A DNA stretch of 64,000 nt from Streptomyces sp. DI166 (GTDB lineage: Bacteria; Actinomycetota; Actinomycetes; Streptomycetales; Streptomycetaceae): the NCBI RefSeq assembly GCF_900091315.1, contig NZ_FLSP01000019.1, positions 1 through 64,000 on the forward strand. Reading direction: 5' to 3'. The position numbers were made by a program, and so were the translations under genes. This document shows, piece after piece, positions 44,597-53,182 of this stretch (positions are counted from its first letter, which is position 1; every line of letters begins with the position of its first letter). The notes beneath the pieces were generated by a model. The model was not told the DNA's origin, did no database searches, and worked only from the letters and a program-made list of their open reading frames with translations.

Positions 44597-45859
44597 TCAT
44601 ATCGTGGTCAGCCCCGTCTCGCCCATCGGTCCGCGGGAGGTCCGCCGCACCTCCAGGACGAGGCCGAGACAGCAGGCCGTACCGAGCGCGCCGACCACCC
44701 CGACCACGGTCGCGACCGGCCAGAACTCCGCCGCCGCCCCGGCCAGCGCCATGCCGATGCCCTGGATGGTCATCAGACCCGCGGTGTGCACGGTCATCGC
44801 CCGTCCGCGCAGTTCCTTCGGTACCGCGTCCACGAACCAGCGGTCCAGCCCCAGGGTGTACGCCCCGGCCAGCCCGGTGACCAGCAGCGCGGCCAGGATC
44901 CAGACCAGGCCGGGGGCGAGCGGGTAGACCAGCAGGGGCAGCAGTCCGCAGGAGGCGAGCGGGAGGACGATCCGGGAGCGGGCGGCGGGCGAGAGGGCGG
45001 AGCCGGCGTACACCTCGCCGATGATGGTGCCGACCGGCATGGCGGCCATCAGCAGGCCGACCGTGGCCGTGCCGATGCCGATCTCGTCCGCGTAGGCGGC
45101 GGCCAGCGCCTCGGGCGCGACCATGAACATCGGCGGCACCCACAGGAGCAGCAGCAGCGCGCGGATCCTGCGGTCGCCGAGCACCTCGCGGGCGCCTGCG
45201 AGGGAGTACCGCACGAGCGAGCCGCCCTGTGCGGTGGCGGGCCTGCGCCGGGTGCCGAACCGCAGGAGCAGCGCGGAGCACAGGTATGTGGTCACGGTGA
45301 CGGCCAGGGCGCCGCGGGGTGTCACGACGGTGAGCAGGACGCCGCCGAGTCCGAAGCCGATCAGTACGGCGCTCTGCGAGACCATCCTGAGCAGGGAGCG
45401 GCCGAGGACGAAGAGGTCGCCGTCGCCGAGGATCTCGGCGAGGGTGGCGGTGCGGGTGCCGCTGAACACCGGCGAGACGACGGCGATCACACAGCGCAGG
45501 GCGAGCAGTGCGGCGACGGGGGTGCCGGGCGCCGCCATGACCAGGGCGCATCCGGCGCAGACCAGGTCGCACACCACCAGTACCCGCCGTGCGGGGTACC
45601 GGTCGGCGATGCCCGAGAGCAGGGTGCCGCCGAGCAGGTAGGGCAGGAAGCCCATGGCGAAGGTGAGCGCGCTGAGCAGCGGCGAGCCGGTGAGCCCGTA
45701 GACGAGGACGGTGAGCGCGATCTCGCCGACGACGGTGCCGAGCAGGGAGAGCGCGAAGGCCGCGAAGACGGCCTGGAACTCCCGTACGGCGAAGACGCGG
45801 CGGTAGCCCGTGGGTTCCTGGAGGTCCGCCGACGCGGGCGGGCTGGTCTGGTCCGGCAT
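44597..45859 (-). CDS. MFS transporter
   Basis: The 420-aa major facilitator protein has about twelve hydrophobic segments, for instance FQAVFAAFALSLLGTVVGEIALTVLVY (TM1) and ALTFAMGFLPYLLGGTLLSGIADRYPARRVLV, containing the motif-A-like loop between TM2 and TM3. It resembles the EntS/MefA-type efflux subgroup. The start is ATG 45859 with AGGA 8 nt upstream; ATG 45868 is in frame. It is divergent from a winged-helix regulator, with the palindrome TTCGGC-N4-GCCGAA between them, so the regulator probably controls export of its own ligand. The substrate is unknown. Confidence 0.9.
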   Translation of the reverse strand: MPDQTSPPASADLQEPTGYRRVFAVREFQAVFAAFALSLLGTVVGEIALTVLVYGLTGSPLLSALTFAMGFLPYLLGGTLLSGIADRYPARRVLVVCDLVCAGCALVMAAPGTPVAALLALRCVIAVVSPVFSGTRTATLAEILGDGDLFVLGRSLLRMVSQSAVLIGFGLGGVLLTVVTPRGALAVTVTTYLCSALLLRFGTRRRPATAQGGSLVRYSLAGAREVLGDRRIRALLLLLWVPPMFMVAPEALAAAYADEIGIGTATVGLLMAAMPVGTIIGEVYAGSALSPAARSRIVLPLASCGLLPLLVYPLAPGLVWILAALLVTGLAGAYTLGLDRWFVDAVPKELRGRAMTVHTAGLMTIQGIGMALAGAAAEFWPVATVVGVVGALGTACCLGLVLEVRRTSRGPMGETGLTTI

Positions 45860-45894
45860 GGGCGGCATCCTGCCCAGGGGTGGGCCGCCCGCCG

Positions 45895-45916
45895 TAGAGT
45901 TTCGGCGACAGCCGAA
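45895..45916 (+). promoter_or_regulatory. Promoter -10 with palindromic operator of the MFS/regulator pair
   Basis: TAGAGT (45895-45900) is followed directly by TTCGGC-gaca-GCCGAA (45901-45916). The dyad lies 24 bp before the regulator start and 41 bp before the MFS start, a position suited to autoregulation by the winged-helix protein. Confidence 0.55.
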
Positions 45917-45940
45917 TGTTCCGGATCAGGAGGAGGTGCC

Positions 45941-46924
45941 GTGCCGTCCCATCTGCGCTTCGGCGACGACGATCTCCTCCGGTGCCGGTTCGCGATCTCC
46001 CCGCTGTGGGAGACCCAGGACGCGGTGCGCACCCTGCGCCGACGGGACCGGCACGGCTACCACCCGCAGTGGCTGCGCCGGATCCAGGAGTCGGCCCGCG
46101 CGCTGGACCTGGCTCCGCTGTGGCTGCTGATGCCCAGGCGCGGGCACACCCCGGACTTCCTCGGCCCGCCCCCGATCGGTCCCGCGGCCGACTTCGAGGA
46201 GGAGCTCGCGGCGGTCCGCTCGGCCGATCCGGAGGCGGCGCGCGACGACATGGCACGCGCGCTCGCCGACACCCCGGGCGCCCTGCACTCCCCCGAGGGC
46301 CGGGCGCTGCTGGCCGACCCCGCCCGCACCGTCCAGGAGCTGGCGGATCTGCTGGCGGAAGCCTGGCGCGTCCTGGTGGCCCCGGACTGGCCGCGGCTGC
46401 GCTCCCTCCTCGAAGCCGATGTCGCCTTCCACTCCCGGCGGCTGGCGGAGGTGGGTCTGGGCGCGCTGCTGCCCGAGCTGGACCGGCGGCTGTCCTTCCG
46501 CGGCCGCACGCTGACCATGGAGGTGGCCGCCGAGCATGTGCGCGATCTCGGCGGGCAGGGGCTGGTGCTGATGCCGAGCGTGTTCTGCTGGCCGGACGTG
46601 GTCAGCGGCTTCGAGCCGCCCTGGCAGCCGACGGTGGTGTATCCGGTCCGGGGCCTGGCCGGGCTGTGGGCCGAGCCCGCGGCCGGTACCTCCGAGGCAC
46701 TGGTACGGCTGCTGGGCCGGGGCCGGGCGGCCGTGCTCGCCGCGCTCGACGAACCGGCCACCACCTCCGCCCTCGCCCACCGTCTGGGTCTCGCGCCCTC
46801 GTCGGTGTCCGCGCACCTGACGACGCTGCGGGACACGGGGCTGTTGGTCTCCCGGCGCTACGGCCACCAGGTGCTGTACGAGCGGACGCCGCTGGGGATC
46901 GCGCTGGCCTCGGGCGGCGCCTGA
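45941..46924 (+). CDS. ArsR-like winged-helix regulator with a DUF5937-type N-terminal domain
   Basis: The 327-aa protein has a C-terminal HTH (about 240-315): RAAVLAALDEPATTSALAHRLGLAPSSVSAHLTTLRDTGLL, of ArsR type. The long N-terminal region (1-235) begins LRFGDDDLLRCRFAISPLWETQDAVRTL, as in the DUF5937-containing regulators of Streptomyces. The GTG at 45941 follows AGGAGGAGG. It is divergent from an MFS transporter gene and probably regulates it through the palindrome at 45901-45916. No metal-binding cysteines are seen in the HTH, so a small organic ligand is more likely than a metal. Confidence 0.88.
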   Translation: MPSHLRFGDDDLLRCRFAISPLWETQDAVRTLRRRDRHGYHPQWLRRIQESARALDLAPLWLLMPRRGHTPDFLGPPPIGPAADFEEELAAVRSADPEAARDDMARALADTPGALHSPEGRALLADPARTVQELADLLAEAWRVLVAPDWPRLRSLLEADVAFHSRRLAEVGLGALLPELDRRLSFRGRTLTMEVAAEHVRDLGGQGLVLMPSVFCWPDVVSGFEPPWQPTVVYPVRGLAGLWAEPAAGTSEALVRLLGRGRAAVLAALDEPATTSALAHRLGLAPSSVSAHLTTLRDTGLLVSRRYGHQVLYERTPLGIALASGGA

Positions 46925-46967
46925 ATCATGTCGATTCCGTAATAATTGTCCCCTTTGTGGAACGATT

Positions 46968-46984
46968 GGTGACGTACCGTCACC
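46968..46984 (+). promoter_or_regulatory. Perfect palindrome upstream of the GH6 gene
   Basis: GGTGACG-tac-CGTCACC ends 18 bp before the GH6 start codon. It is a 17-bp operator-like dyad, and the AT-rich stretch at 46935-46966 just before it could hold the core promoter. Confidence 0.6.
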
Positions 46985-47002
46985 TCCGCTCCAGGGAGCA
47001 GC

Positions 47003-48001
47003 ATGTCCCGGCTGATCCACACCCTCGCGGGTCTCGCGGTGCTCGCACTCGTGGTGGGCTGTTCGTCCGAGGCCGACATCGACGAGGCGTCCGTCGCCGC
47101 CGCCTCGTCCCGGCAGGCCGCTCCGGCGCCCGGCTCCCCGTTCTGGGTCGACCCGGGCAGCCCCGCGGCCCAGCAGATCGAGCTGTGGCAGCGGCAGGGC
47201 CGGACCGAGGACGCCAAGCTGCTGCGCCGGATCGCGGACCGGCCCGCCGCCCTGTGGCCGACGGGGGAGAGCGACCCCGGGCCCGCCATCCGCGCGGCCA
47301 CCGCCGCGGCGGCCGCCGAGGGGCGTACCGCGGTGTTCGTGGCGTACGACATCCCGCACCGGGACTGCGGGCAGCACTCCGCGGGCGGCGCGCCCGACGC
47401 CGACGCCTACCGGCGGTGGATCGAGCGGTTCGCCCAGTCGCTCGGCGGCAGCAAGGCGCTGGTGGTGCTGGAGCCGGACGCCGTCGCGCACATGGTGGAC
47501 GGCTGCACGCCGGGCGAACTGCACGCCGAGCGGGAGCAGTTGCTGAGCGAGGCGATCCGTCGTTTCAAGCGGCAGCCGCACACCAAGGTCTACCTCGACG
47601 CGGGCAACCCGGCCTGGATCAAGGAGCCGGAGAAGCTGGTCGAACCGCTGCTGCGGGCCGGGATCGCGGAGGCCGACGGGTTCGCGCTCAACGTCTCCAA
47701 CTTCCAGACCGACGAGGTCACCAAGGAGTACGGACGGGTGCTGTCCCGGCGGCTGGACGGCAAGCACTTCGTGATCGACACCAGCCGCAACGGCAACGGC
47801 CCGCTGCCCGGCGTCTGGTGCAACCCGCCGGGCCGCGCCCTCGGCAGCGCGCCCACGACGAGGACCGGGGATCCCGTCGTGGACGCCTACCTCTGGGTCA
47901 AGCGGCCCGGGGAGTCGGACGGCACCTGCGCGGGCGGCCCGCCGGCCGGCCAGTGGTGGCCGGAGTACGCGCTGGGCCTGGCCCGCAACGCCAAGGGCTA
48001 G
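47003..48001 (+). CDS. cslZ: Glycoside hydrolase family 6 lipoprotein (CslZ-type endoglucanase)
   Basis: The 332-aa protein has a signal peptide with lipobox ALVVGC (Cys20), so it is predicted to be membrane-anchored outside the cell. The GH6 domain (about 45-330) begins PFWVDPGSPAAQQI and carries the catalytic region YDIPHRDCG (D116, D121) and LEPDAVAHM (D159). Later segments DGFALNVSNFQT and DTSRNGNGPL are GH6 signatures, as is the final WVKRPGESDGTC. It cuts beta-1,4-glucan. It ends 4 bp from the convergent glxA gene; with glxA and cslA it forms the hyphal-tip glucan module. The ATG at 47003 follows AGGGAG. Confidence 0.9.
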   Translation: MSRLIHTLAGLAVLALVVGCSSEADIDEASVAAASSRQAAPAPGSPFWVDPGSPAAQQIELWQRQGRTEDAKLLRRIADRPAALWPTGESDPGPAIRAATAAAAAEGRTAVFVAYDIPHRDCGQHSAGGAPDADAYRRWIERFAQSLGGSKALVVLEPDAVAHMVDGCTPGELHAEREQLLSEAIRRFKRQPHTKVYLDAGNPAWIKEPEKLVEPLLRAGIAEADGFALNVSNFQTDEVTKEYGRVLSRRLDGKHFVIDTSRNGNGPLPGVWCNPPGRALGSAPTTRTGDPVVDAYLWVKRPGESDGTCAGGPPAGQWWPEYALGLARNAKG

Positions 48002-48005
48002 CGGG

Positions 48006-49961
48006 TCACTTCACCTGGATCCACTTGGCCACCGAGGGTGTGCCCTCGGCGTCCGTCACGAACAGCATGTACCAGCCGGGCGGCACCAGGGCCGGGTCCT
48101 CGGGGACGGTGACCGTCACCGAGTCCTCGCCCTTGGCCAGGCCGAGCGCGATGGAGCGCTGCTCGACGTCGGTGGTGTGGGTGACCGCGCTGGGCCGCAT
48201 CAGACGGGCCTTGGCGATCCGTTCGGGGTGGTCGGTGGTGAAGGTCGCCTCCCGGTTCTCGGGCAGCGCCTCGGGGCCGTCCTTCAGTACGGGCCGGTCG
48301 GCGCCGTTCTTGTGCAGGGCGGGCGGGGTGAAGACCTCCATGCGCTGCTCGAAGTGGCCGAGCTTGGTGTTCTGCTGGTCGTCGAAGAGCGGGTCGGAGC
48401 CGAAGGTGGCGATGCGGCCGTCGGGCAGCAGCAGCGCCTCGGAGTGGTAGTTGCGGCCCACCTTGGGCGCGGCGGCCTCCCGGAAGCGGTTCTCCTTGGG
48501 GACGTAGAACTGCGCCTTGAAGATGTTGCTGGCGCTGCGGCCGCGGTAGTCCTCGGAGCCGTTGGTGGTGAACACCGTGTCGTCCGGCATGATCACGCTG
48601 TTCAGGTAGCGGGTGCCCTGCGGCAGGTCGGGGCCGTCCTCGAAGGCCGGGTTGTCCTTCTTCAGATCGACGACCGCGGTGCGCGGGGTGGACTTCTTCG
48701 ACTCGCCGACGCCTCCGCCGCCGAGGATCATCACCTTCTGGTCCTGCGCGGGCGGCAGCAGCAGCGAGGCGGCGGTCTCGGTCTGGTCCAGGTCGCGCAG
48801 CCCCGGCACCTTGGTGAAGGTGTTGGTCTCCAGGTCCCACAGGCCCGGTTCGCGGCCCTGGTCGGCGGGCCCGTAACCGGCGTTGGCGGCCGGGTAGAAG
48901 AGCTTGCCGCCCTTGGTGAGGAACAGCGCCGGATAGGTGGGGAAGTAGCGCTTGGGGCCCGGGGACCACTTCTTGGTCTTCGGGTCGTAGATCTCGTTGT
49001 CGCCGGGGTCGATCACCCCGACGTCGTCGAGCCCGGAGACCGCGAGGACGCGTCCGTCCTCCAGGCCGACCAGGGTCGGGTACCAGCGGGCCTTGTCCAT
49101 CGGGTCGACCGGGACGTACTTCTCGGCGACCGGGTCGAACTCGTAGGCGGCGCGGATGCCCTGGAAGTCCTGCTTGTCCAGGGTGATCTTCTCGGAGAGG
49201 CCGTAGGTGTTCTTCGCCTCCTCGCCGGTCAGCCCGACGATCTCGTACTGCGCCTGCTTGTTGGTGACGGACAGCGGGCCTTCCTCCATGGCCTCCACGA
49301 AGACGCGGGCCTCACTGGCGGTGACCTTGGTCTGCCAGGGCTGCATCACCCCGGCCTTGTTGTAGGTGACCTTGAAGGTGCGCTTGGCCTTGGGGACGGT
49401 GACGTCGAACTTGGTGACGTACTCGACGCCCGCCGGTGAGCGGAAGCGGGTGCCCTTCTTCAGGAACACGGCCTTGTCGGGGCTCTCGTTCTTCACCCGC
49501 ATACCGCCGCCGGCCCGCTCGACCTCACCGTCCAGCAGCTCGTAGCGGGCGGTGCCGCCGGCCACCAGCAGGCGTCCGTCGGGGAGTTGGGCGTGGCCGG
49601 AGCAGAAGAAGTCGTCCGGGGTGGGGATCTTCTTGAAGGTGTTCTTCACCGGGTCCCACAGGACGGTGTCGAAGTCGCCCGCGTCGAACTTGCGCTGCTC
49701 GTTGCCGGAGCCCGCGACGATGAGCACCTTGCCGGTGTGCAGCAGGGCCGCATGGATGGCGTTGGTGCGGTACTGCTCGGGGATGTCGACCATGCTCCAG
49801 GACCCGTAGCGGGCCTTGTAGCCGGGCTGGGCGATCTTGTACTCGTGGTACTTCTCCCCCGCGAAATCCAGCGCGGCGGGGGCGTTCAGGCCCAGCAGGA
49901 TCGTGATGCCGCCGATGCCGAGGACGGTCTTCTTGGTCTTCTTGGAGGGGCGGTAAGCCAT
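48006..49961 (-). CDS. glxA: Galactose oxidase-like copper radical oxidase
   Basis: The 651-aa GlxA-type enzyme is anchored by an N-terminal TM (about 12-33). The kelch-like beta-propeller (about 60-520) holds the copper site: Cys120 in FFCSGHAQLPDGR, which forms the Cys-Tyr crosslink, the Tyr in SEDYRGRSASNIFKA, and His residues in NYHSEALLLPDGR and PPGWYML region neighbours. The C-terminal immunoglobulin-like domain (about 540-651) ends VAKWIQVK. It oxidises primary alcohols of glycans at hyphal tips in Streptomyces and is required with CslA for development. It begins 3 bp after the cslA stop, so the two are one leftward operon. Confidence 0.94.
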   Translation of the reverse strand: MAYRPSKKTKKTVLGIGGITILLGLNAPAALDFAGEKYHEYKIAQPGYKARYGSWSMVDIPEQYRTNAIHAALLHTGKVLIVAGSGNEQRKFDAGDFDTVLWDPVKNTFKKIPTPDDFFCSGHAQLPDGRLLVAGGTARYELLDGEVERAGGGMRVKNESPDKAVFLKKGTRFRSPAGVEYVTKFDVTVPKAKRTFKVTYNKAGVMQPWQTKVTASEARVFVEAMEEGPLSVTNKQAQYEIVGLTGEEAKNTYGLSEKITLDKQDFQGIRAAYEFDPVAEKYVPVDPMDKARWYPTLVGLEDGRVLAVSGLDDVGVIDPGDNEIYDPKTKKWSPGPKRYFPTYPALFLTKGGKLFYPAANAGYGPADQGREPGLWDLETNTFTKVPGLRDLDQTETAASLLLPPAQDQKVMILGGGGVGESKKSTPRTAVVDLKKDNPAFEDGPDLPQGTRYLNSVIMPDDTVFTTNGSEDYRGRSASNIFKAQFYVPKENRFREAAAPKVGRNYHSEALLLPDGRIATFGSDPLFDDQQNTKLGHFEQRMEVFTPPALHKNGADRPVLKDGPEALPENREATFTTDHPERIAKARLMRPSAVTHTTDVEQRSIALGLAKGEDSVTVTVPEDPALVPPGWYMLFVTDAEGTPSVAKWIQVK

Positions 49962-49964
49962 GGA

Positions 49965-51767
49965 CTAGTTGCCTCCTGTCGGGGTGCCGGAGACGGATGC
50001 GGGGGCGGCGAGGGCGGACTCGGTGCCGTCGGCGGGCCGCGCGGCCGGGACCGTGGACTGGGCCGCGCGCCGCTCCCTGACCCGGGTGGAGATCCACACC
50101 GCGACCGGCGCGAGCGAGATCACCATGGCGAGCACCGCCCAGGTGCGCATCGCCACATGGGTGTGGTCGAGCACCACGGACGCGGCCAGCGAGGCGCCGA
50201 GCAACAGCGCCCACCCCAGATGGATACGGAAGGTCAACAGCCGGTCGGGGCTGACGTCCTCGCCCTTGGGGGTGACGACGAACCGGCTGGGCCGGCGGAT
50301 CAGCGCCTCGCCGAAGGACTTGAGGTAGATCGGCGCGGACAGCGCCGACATCGCCATGCCCGCGAGCCCGCCGGAGCCCTCCGGTTCGTGCGGCGAGACG
50401 TTGTGCCTGCGGTTCCACAGGTAGAGCGCGATCTGCAGGGCCGCCGCGTCGCTGTAGAGCATCAGCCACACGGAGGCGGCGACCTGGGTGCCGGAGGCAC
50501 CGAACCACAGGAAGAGGAAGCAGCTGAGGATGCCGAGGAACCAGTTGACGGCCGTCATCGGGTAGTAGACGAGCATCAGCGTGTACGAGAACAGGCGGCC
50601 GGGCGGCATGGAGAACGGCGCCTTCCAGTACTGCTTGATCAGGGTCTCGTAGGTCCCCCGCGACCAGCGCATCTGCTGGGTGAAGAAGTCGGTCCAGGAG
50701 GCGGGGCCCTCGCCGACGGCGAGCACGTCCGGGGTGTAGACGGAACGCCAGTGCCGCCCGGTGAGCGGATTGCGGCGCCGGTGCAGTTCGAAGCCGGTGG
50801 CCATGTCCTCGGTGATCGAGTCGTACAGCCCGCCGATCTGTTTGACGGCGGCGATCCGTACGACGTTGTTGGTGCCGACGAACATGGGCGCGCGGTAGCG
50901 GTTTCCGGCCCGCTGGATGAGCGCGTGGAAGAGGAACTGCTGGGACTCCGCGGCCTTGGTGACGGGGTGCTGGTAGTTGCCGTAGACCTGGGGGCCGACG
51001 ACGAAGGCGACGTCCGGGTCGCGGAAGTAGCCCATCATCCGCTCCAGGAAGTTCGGCAGCGGCACGTGGTCGGTGTCGACGGAGGCGAAGAAGTCGTAGT
51101 CGCCGCCGTGCATGGCGATCCAGGCGTTGTAGTTGCCGTGCTTGGTACGGGCCTTGTGGACGCCCTTGGGGCGGTTCCACTCGGGGACGCCGTGGCGGGT
51201 GAAGTGGCGGACGCCGAGTTCGGCGCACAGGGCCTTCGCGGCCTCGTCGTCGCCCTCGTCCAGGAGCCAGACGTCCAGCGGTCCGTCGTGGGTGATGCGG
51301 ACGGCGCCTTCGAGGGTGGCGCGGACCATGTCGATCGGTTCCCGGCCCGGGACGTAGGTCGTCAGGAAGGCGACGCGGGTACCGGACTCGGGGACGACCG
51401 GCACGGGGTCGCGGGCCACCAGGGTGGCGTGGGCGACGGACAGGACGTTGACGACCATGAACAGCTCGATCAGCCCGATCGAGACGAGCATGGTGATGTC
51501 GAGGTCGACCAGCCAGCGGTCGCCGCCCTCGCGCGCGACCCAGTGGGTGGGCCAGACGAGGTAGACGAGCAGGGCGCCGGTGAGCAGGGGCGCCAGGGTC
51601 ATCAGGAGGACGGCTCGTATTCGGTGCGGCTCGCGGGAGAGCAGTGAGGTGTACTGCACCCGGTAGGCCGCTTCGTCCGGCTCCGTGAGCGGTCCGGCGA
51701 GTCGGCTGTGGGTGTCGTAGTCATAGCCCTCCGGCCGCACAGCGCCCTCCAGTGATCGAGGAGTCAT
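49965..51767 (-). CDS. cslA: Cellulose synthase-like glycosyltransferase (GT2)
   Basis: This is a 600-aa integral membrane processive GT2 enzyme. Two N-terminal helices (about 50-70 and 80-105) precede the catalytic domain (about 120-370) with VAFLTTYVPGREP, the metal-binding VDTDHVPLP, the TED motif in SITEDMATGFELH and QQMRWSRG (QxxRW). Four or more helices follow, and the C-terminus ends near AAPASVSGTPTGGN. It polymerises a beta-glucan at hyphal tips using UDP-glucose or UDP-GlcNAc. The ATG at 51767 is chosen as the first good in-frame start before the conserved GYDYDTHSRLAGPLTEPDE. It lacks a clear ribosome binding site; GTG 51803 is possible. Transcribed with glxA. Confidence 0.93.
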   Translation of the reverse strand: MTPRSLEGAVRPEGYDYDTHSRLAGPLTEPDEAAYRVQYTSLLSREPHRIRAVLLMTLAPLLTGALLVYLVWPTHWVAREGGDRWLVDLDITMLVSIGLIELFMVVNVLSVAHATLVARDPVPVVPESGTRVAFLTTYVPGREPIDMVRATLEGAVRITHDGPLDVWLLDEGDDEAAKALCAELGVRHFTRHGVPEWNRPKGVHKARTKHGNYNAWIAMHGGDYDFFASVDTDHVPLPNFLERMMGYFRDPDVAFVVGPQVYGNYQHPVTKAAESQQFLFHALIQRAGNRYRAPMFVGTNNVVRIAAVKQIGGLYDSITEDMATGFELHRRRNPLTGRHWRSVYTPDVLAVGEGPASWTDFFTQQMRWSRGTYETLIKQYWKAPFSMPPGRLFSYTLMLVYYPMTAVNWFLGILSCFLFLWFGASGTQVAASVWLMLYSDAAALQIALYLWNRRHNVSPHEPEGSGGLAGMAMSALSAPIYLKSFGEALIRRPSRFVVTPKGEDVSPDRLLTFRIHLGWALLLGASLAASVVLDHTHVAMRTWAVLAMVISLAPVAVWISTRVRERRAAQSTVPAARPADGTESALAAPASVSGTPTGGN

Positions 51768-51790
51768 CGACGATCGCGCCGATACCCATA

Positions 51791-51808
51791 CACAAGTGGA
51801 CATTTGTG
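51791..51808 (-). promoter_or_regulatory. Inverted repeat upstream of cslA
   Basis: CACAAGTG-ga-CATTTGTG is an inverted repeat with one mismatch, 24-41 bp before the cslA start, in the promoter region shared with the end of the tetR gene. It is operator-like. Confidence 0.5.
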
Positions 51809-51857
51809 GGCGTGTCGAACTGGGAGCGTCCAGGTGGGTGCCTGGTATGGCGGCCCG

Positions 51858-52505
51858 TCAGCGCCGAGTGCGCCTCAGGTGATGGCGCACCGCCCGCTGG
51901 GCCACGGGGCCGAGGTCGTCCAGCGCGGCCACCAGACGGCCGAGCTGTTCGAGGGCGTCGAGGGCCGCGCCGGCGCCCTGCGCGTCGACCCCTTCGTACA
52001 GTTCGATTCCGACGAAGGAGGCCGCCACCGCGCGGGCGAGACCGGGCGCGTCGACGAACTCGCCGAACGGGGCACCGGCCAGCACCCGGGTGAGGACCTG
52101 CTCGATCTCGGTGATCCACAGGTCGAGACCGGCGGCCGTGGCGGGGGCGAGGCCGGGATGGGTCTGGGCGCCGGCCAGGAGCTGGCCGAGCAGCGAGACA
52201 TAGCCGGAGGCCTTCTCCTCCTCGTGGATCTCCCGGCCGAAGGCGAGCAGCTCGGTCAGCGAGGTGATGTCGGCGAAACGGTCCCGGTAGCGGGCGACGC
52301 GCTGTTCGGCGCCGTATCGGCAGGCCGCGGCGAGCAGGTCGGTCAGCGAGCCGAAGTGGTAGAAGACCAGCGCCTGGTTGACCCCGGCGGCGGAGGCGAC
52401 CGCCCGTGCGGAGGTCTTGGCGATGCCCTGCTCGGTGAGCGTGCGCAGCGCGCCCTCAAGCAGCTTGGTCTTGGTCTCCAGCGACTTGGCCGTCTCCGCG
52501 CTCAC
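51858..52505 (-). CDS. TetR-family regulator, probable autorepressor
   Basis: The 215-aa protein has a TetR HTH at about 12-58 (KLLEGALRTLTEQGIAKTSARAVASAAGVNQALVFYHFGS) and a C-terminal helical ligand domain. It is the third gene of a leftward operon: its GTG overlaps the DUF4166 stop (GTGA). The operon promoter carries three TTTGAGC-N4-GCTCAAA palindromes (53964-54049), the obvious candidate operators. Because the regulator gene is last in the operon it would repress its own expression. The ligand is unknown; the first two genes suggest a lipid or hydrophobic molecule. Confidence 0.92.
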   Translation of the reverse strand: MSAETAKSLETKTKLLEGALRTLTEQGIAKTSARAVASAAGVNQALVFYHFGSLTDLLAAACRYGAEQRVARYRDRFADITSLTELLAFGREIHEEEKASGYVSLLGQLLAGAQTHPGLAPATAAGLDLWITEIEQVLTRVLAGAPFGEFVDAPGLARAVAASFVGIELYEGVDAQGAGAALDALEQLGRLVAALDDLGPVAQRAVRHHLRRTRR

Positions 52506-53182
52506 GCCCGCGCCTCCTCACGCACCGGCCGCAGTCCGGGGCGCACCCCGCAGCGCCGGACGTCGGTGTACTCGGCCCGGAAGGAGCCCTCGTAGCCGAA
52601 GAGGGGCCCGAAGTACCGGTTCACCACCCGCACCTGGATACGGAACCGTCCCGCGGCGTCGTCGTAGGACTCCCGCACCTCGGCCGTGGCCCCGACCAGT
52701 TCGGGCACCCGCACATCCACCACACCCTCCCGGAACCGGTGCTCCCCGGACCGGATCAGCAGCGACCCGTCGGGCTCGGCCCGGAGGAACAGATCGGTGG
52801 CGAGGTGCTGATGGGTCCCGAGGTAGTCGAGAACCCGGTCGCCCCGGGGGCTCAGCACCATCTGGGCATCGAACCGCCGGGCCCTCCCGGGCAGATCAAA
52901 GGTACGCACAAAGCTCACCGTCTCACGCCCGAAGGAGTCGGCGTACGGCACGTTCTCGATCATGAACGGTACGCGGCGCCCTTCGCGGGGGACGAGGATG
53001 TTCCGCGTGCCCCCGAGGGCGAGGAAGGGCTTCACAAAGGCCCCGCCGTGCCAGACGCGGTCCATGACGCCCCGTCCGGTGCAGGCCTCACCGCTCGCGA
53101 GACCGACGGAGAAGCGGCGCTGCAGCTGGGGGTGGAGGCGGTGGAAGTCGGGGCCCATGGCGGTGCGGAAGATCGAGGTCAT
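52502..53182 (-). CDS. DUF4166 domain protein
   Basis: The 226-aa protein begins MTSIFRTAMGPDFHRLHPQLQRRFSVGLASG, the start of DUF4166 domains often fused to saccharopine-dehydrogenase-like or SRPBCC proteins. It is all-beta in character with the segment VPFMIENVPYADSFGRETVSFVRTF and ends with an Arg-rich tail. The ATG at 53182 overlaps the previous stop (ATGA) and the end overlaps tetR (GTGA), so the three genes are translationally coupled. The family has no firm biochemical role. Lipid binding or modification at the membrane is a guess from the neighbouring SRPBCC-membrane protein. Confidence 0.9.
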   Translation of the reverse strand: MTSIFRTAMGPDFHRLHPQLQRRFSVGLASGEACTGRGVMDRVWHGGAFVKPFLALGGTRNILVPREGRRVPFMIENVPYADSFGRETVSFVRTFDLPGRARRFDAQMVLSPRGDRVLDYLGTHQHLATDLFLRAEPDGSLLIRSGEHRFREGVVDVRVPELVGATAEVRESYDDAAGRFRIQVRVVNRYFGPLFGYEGSFRAEYTDVRRCGVRPGLRPVREEARA

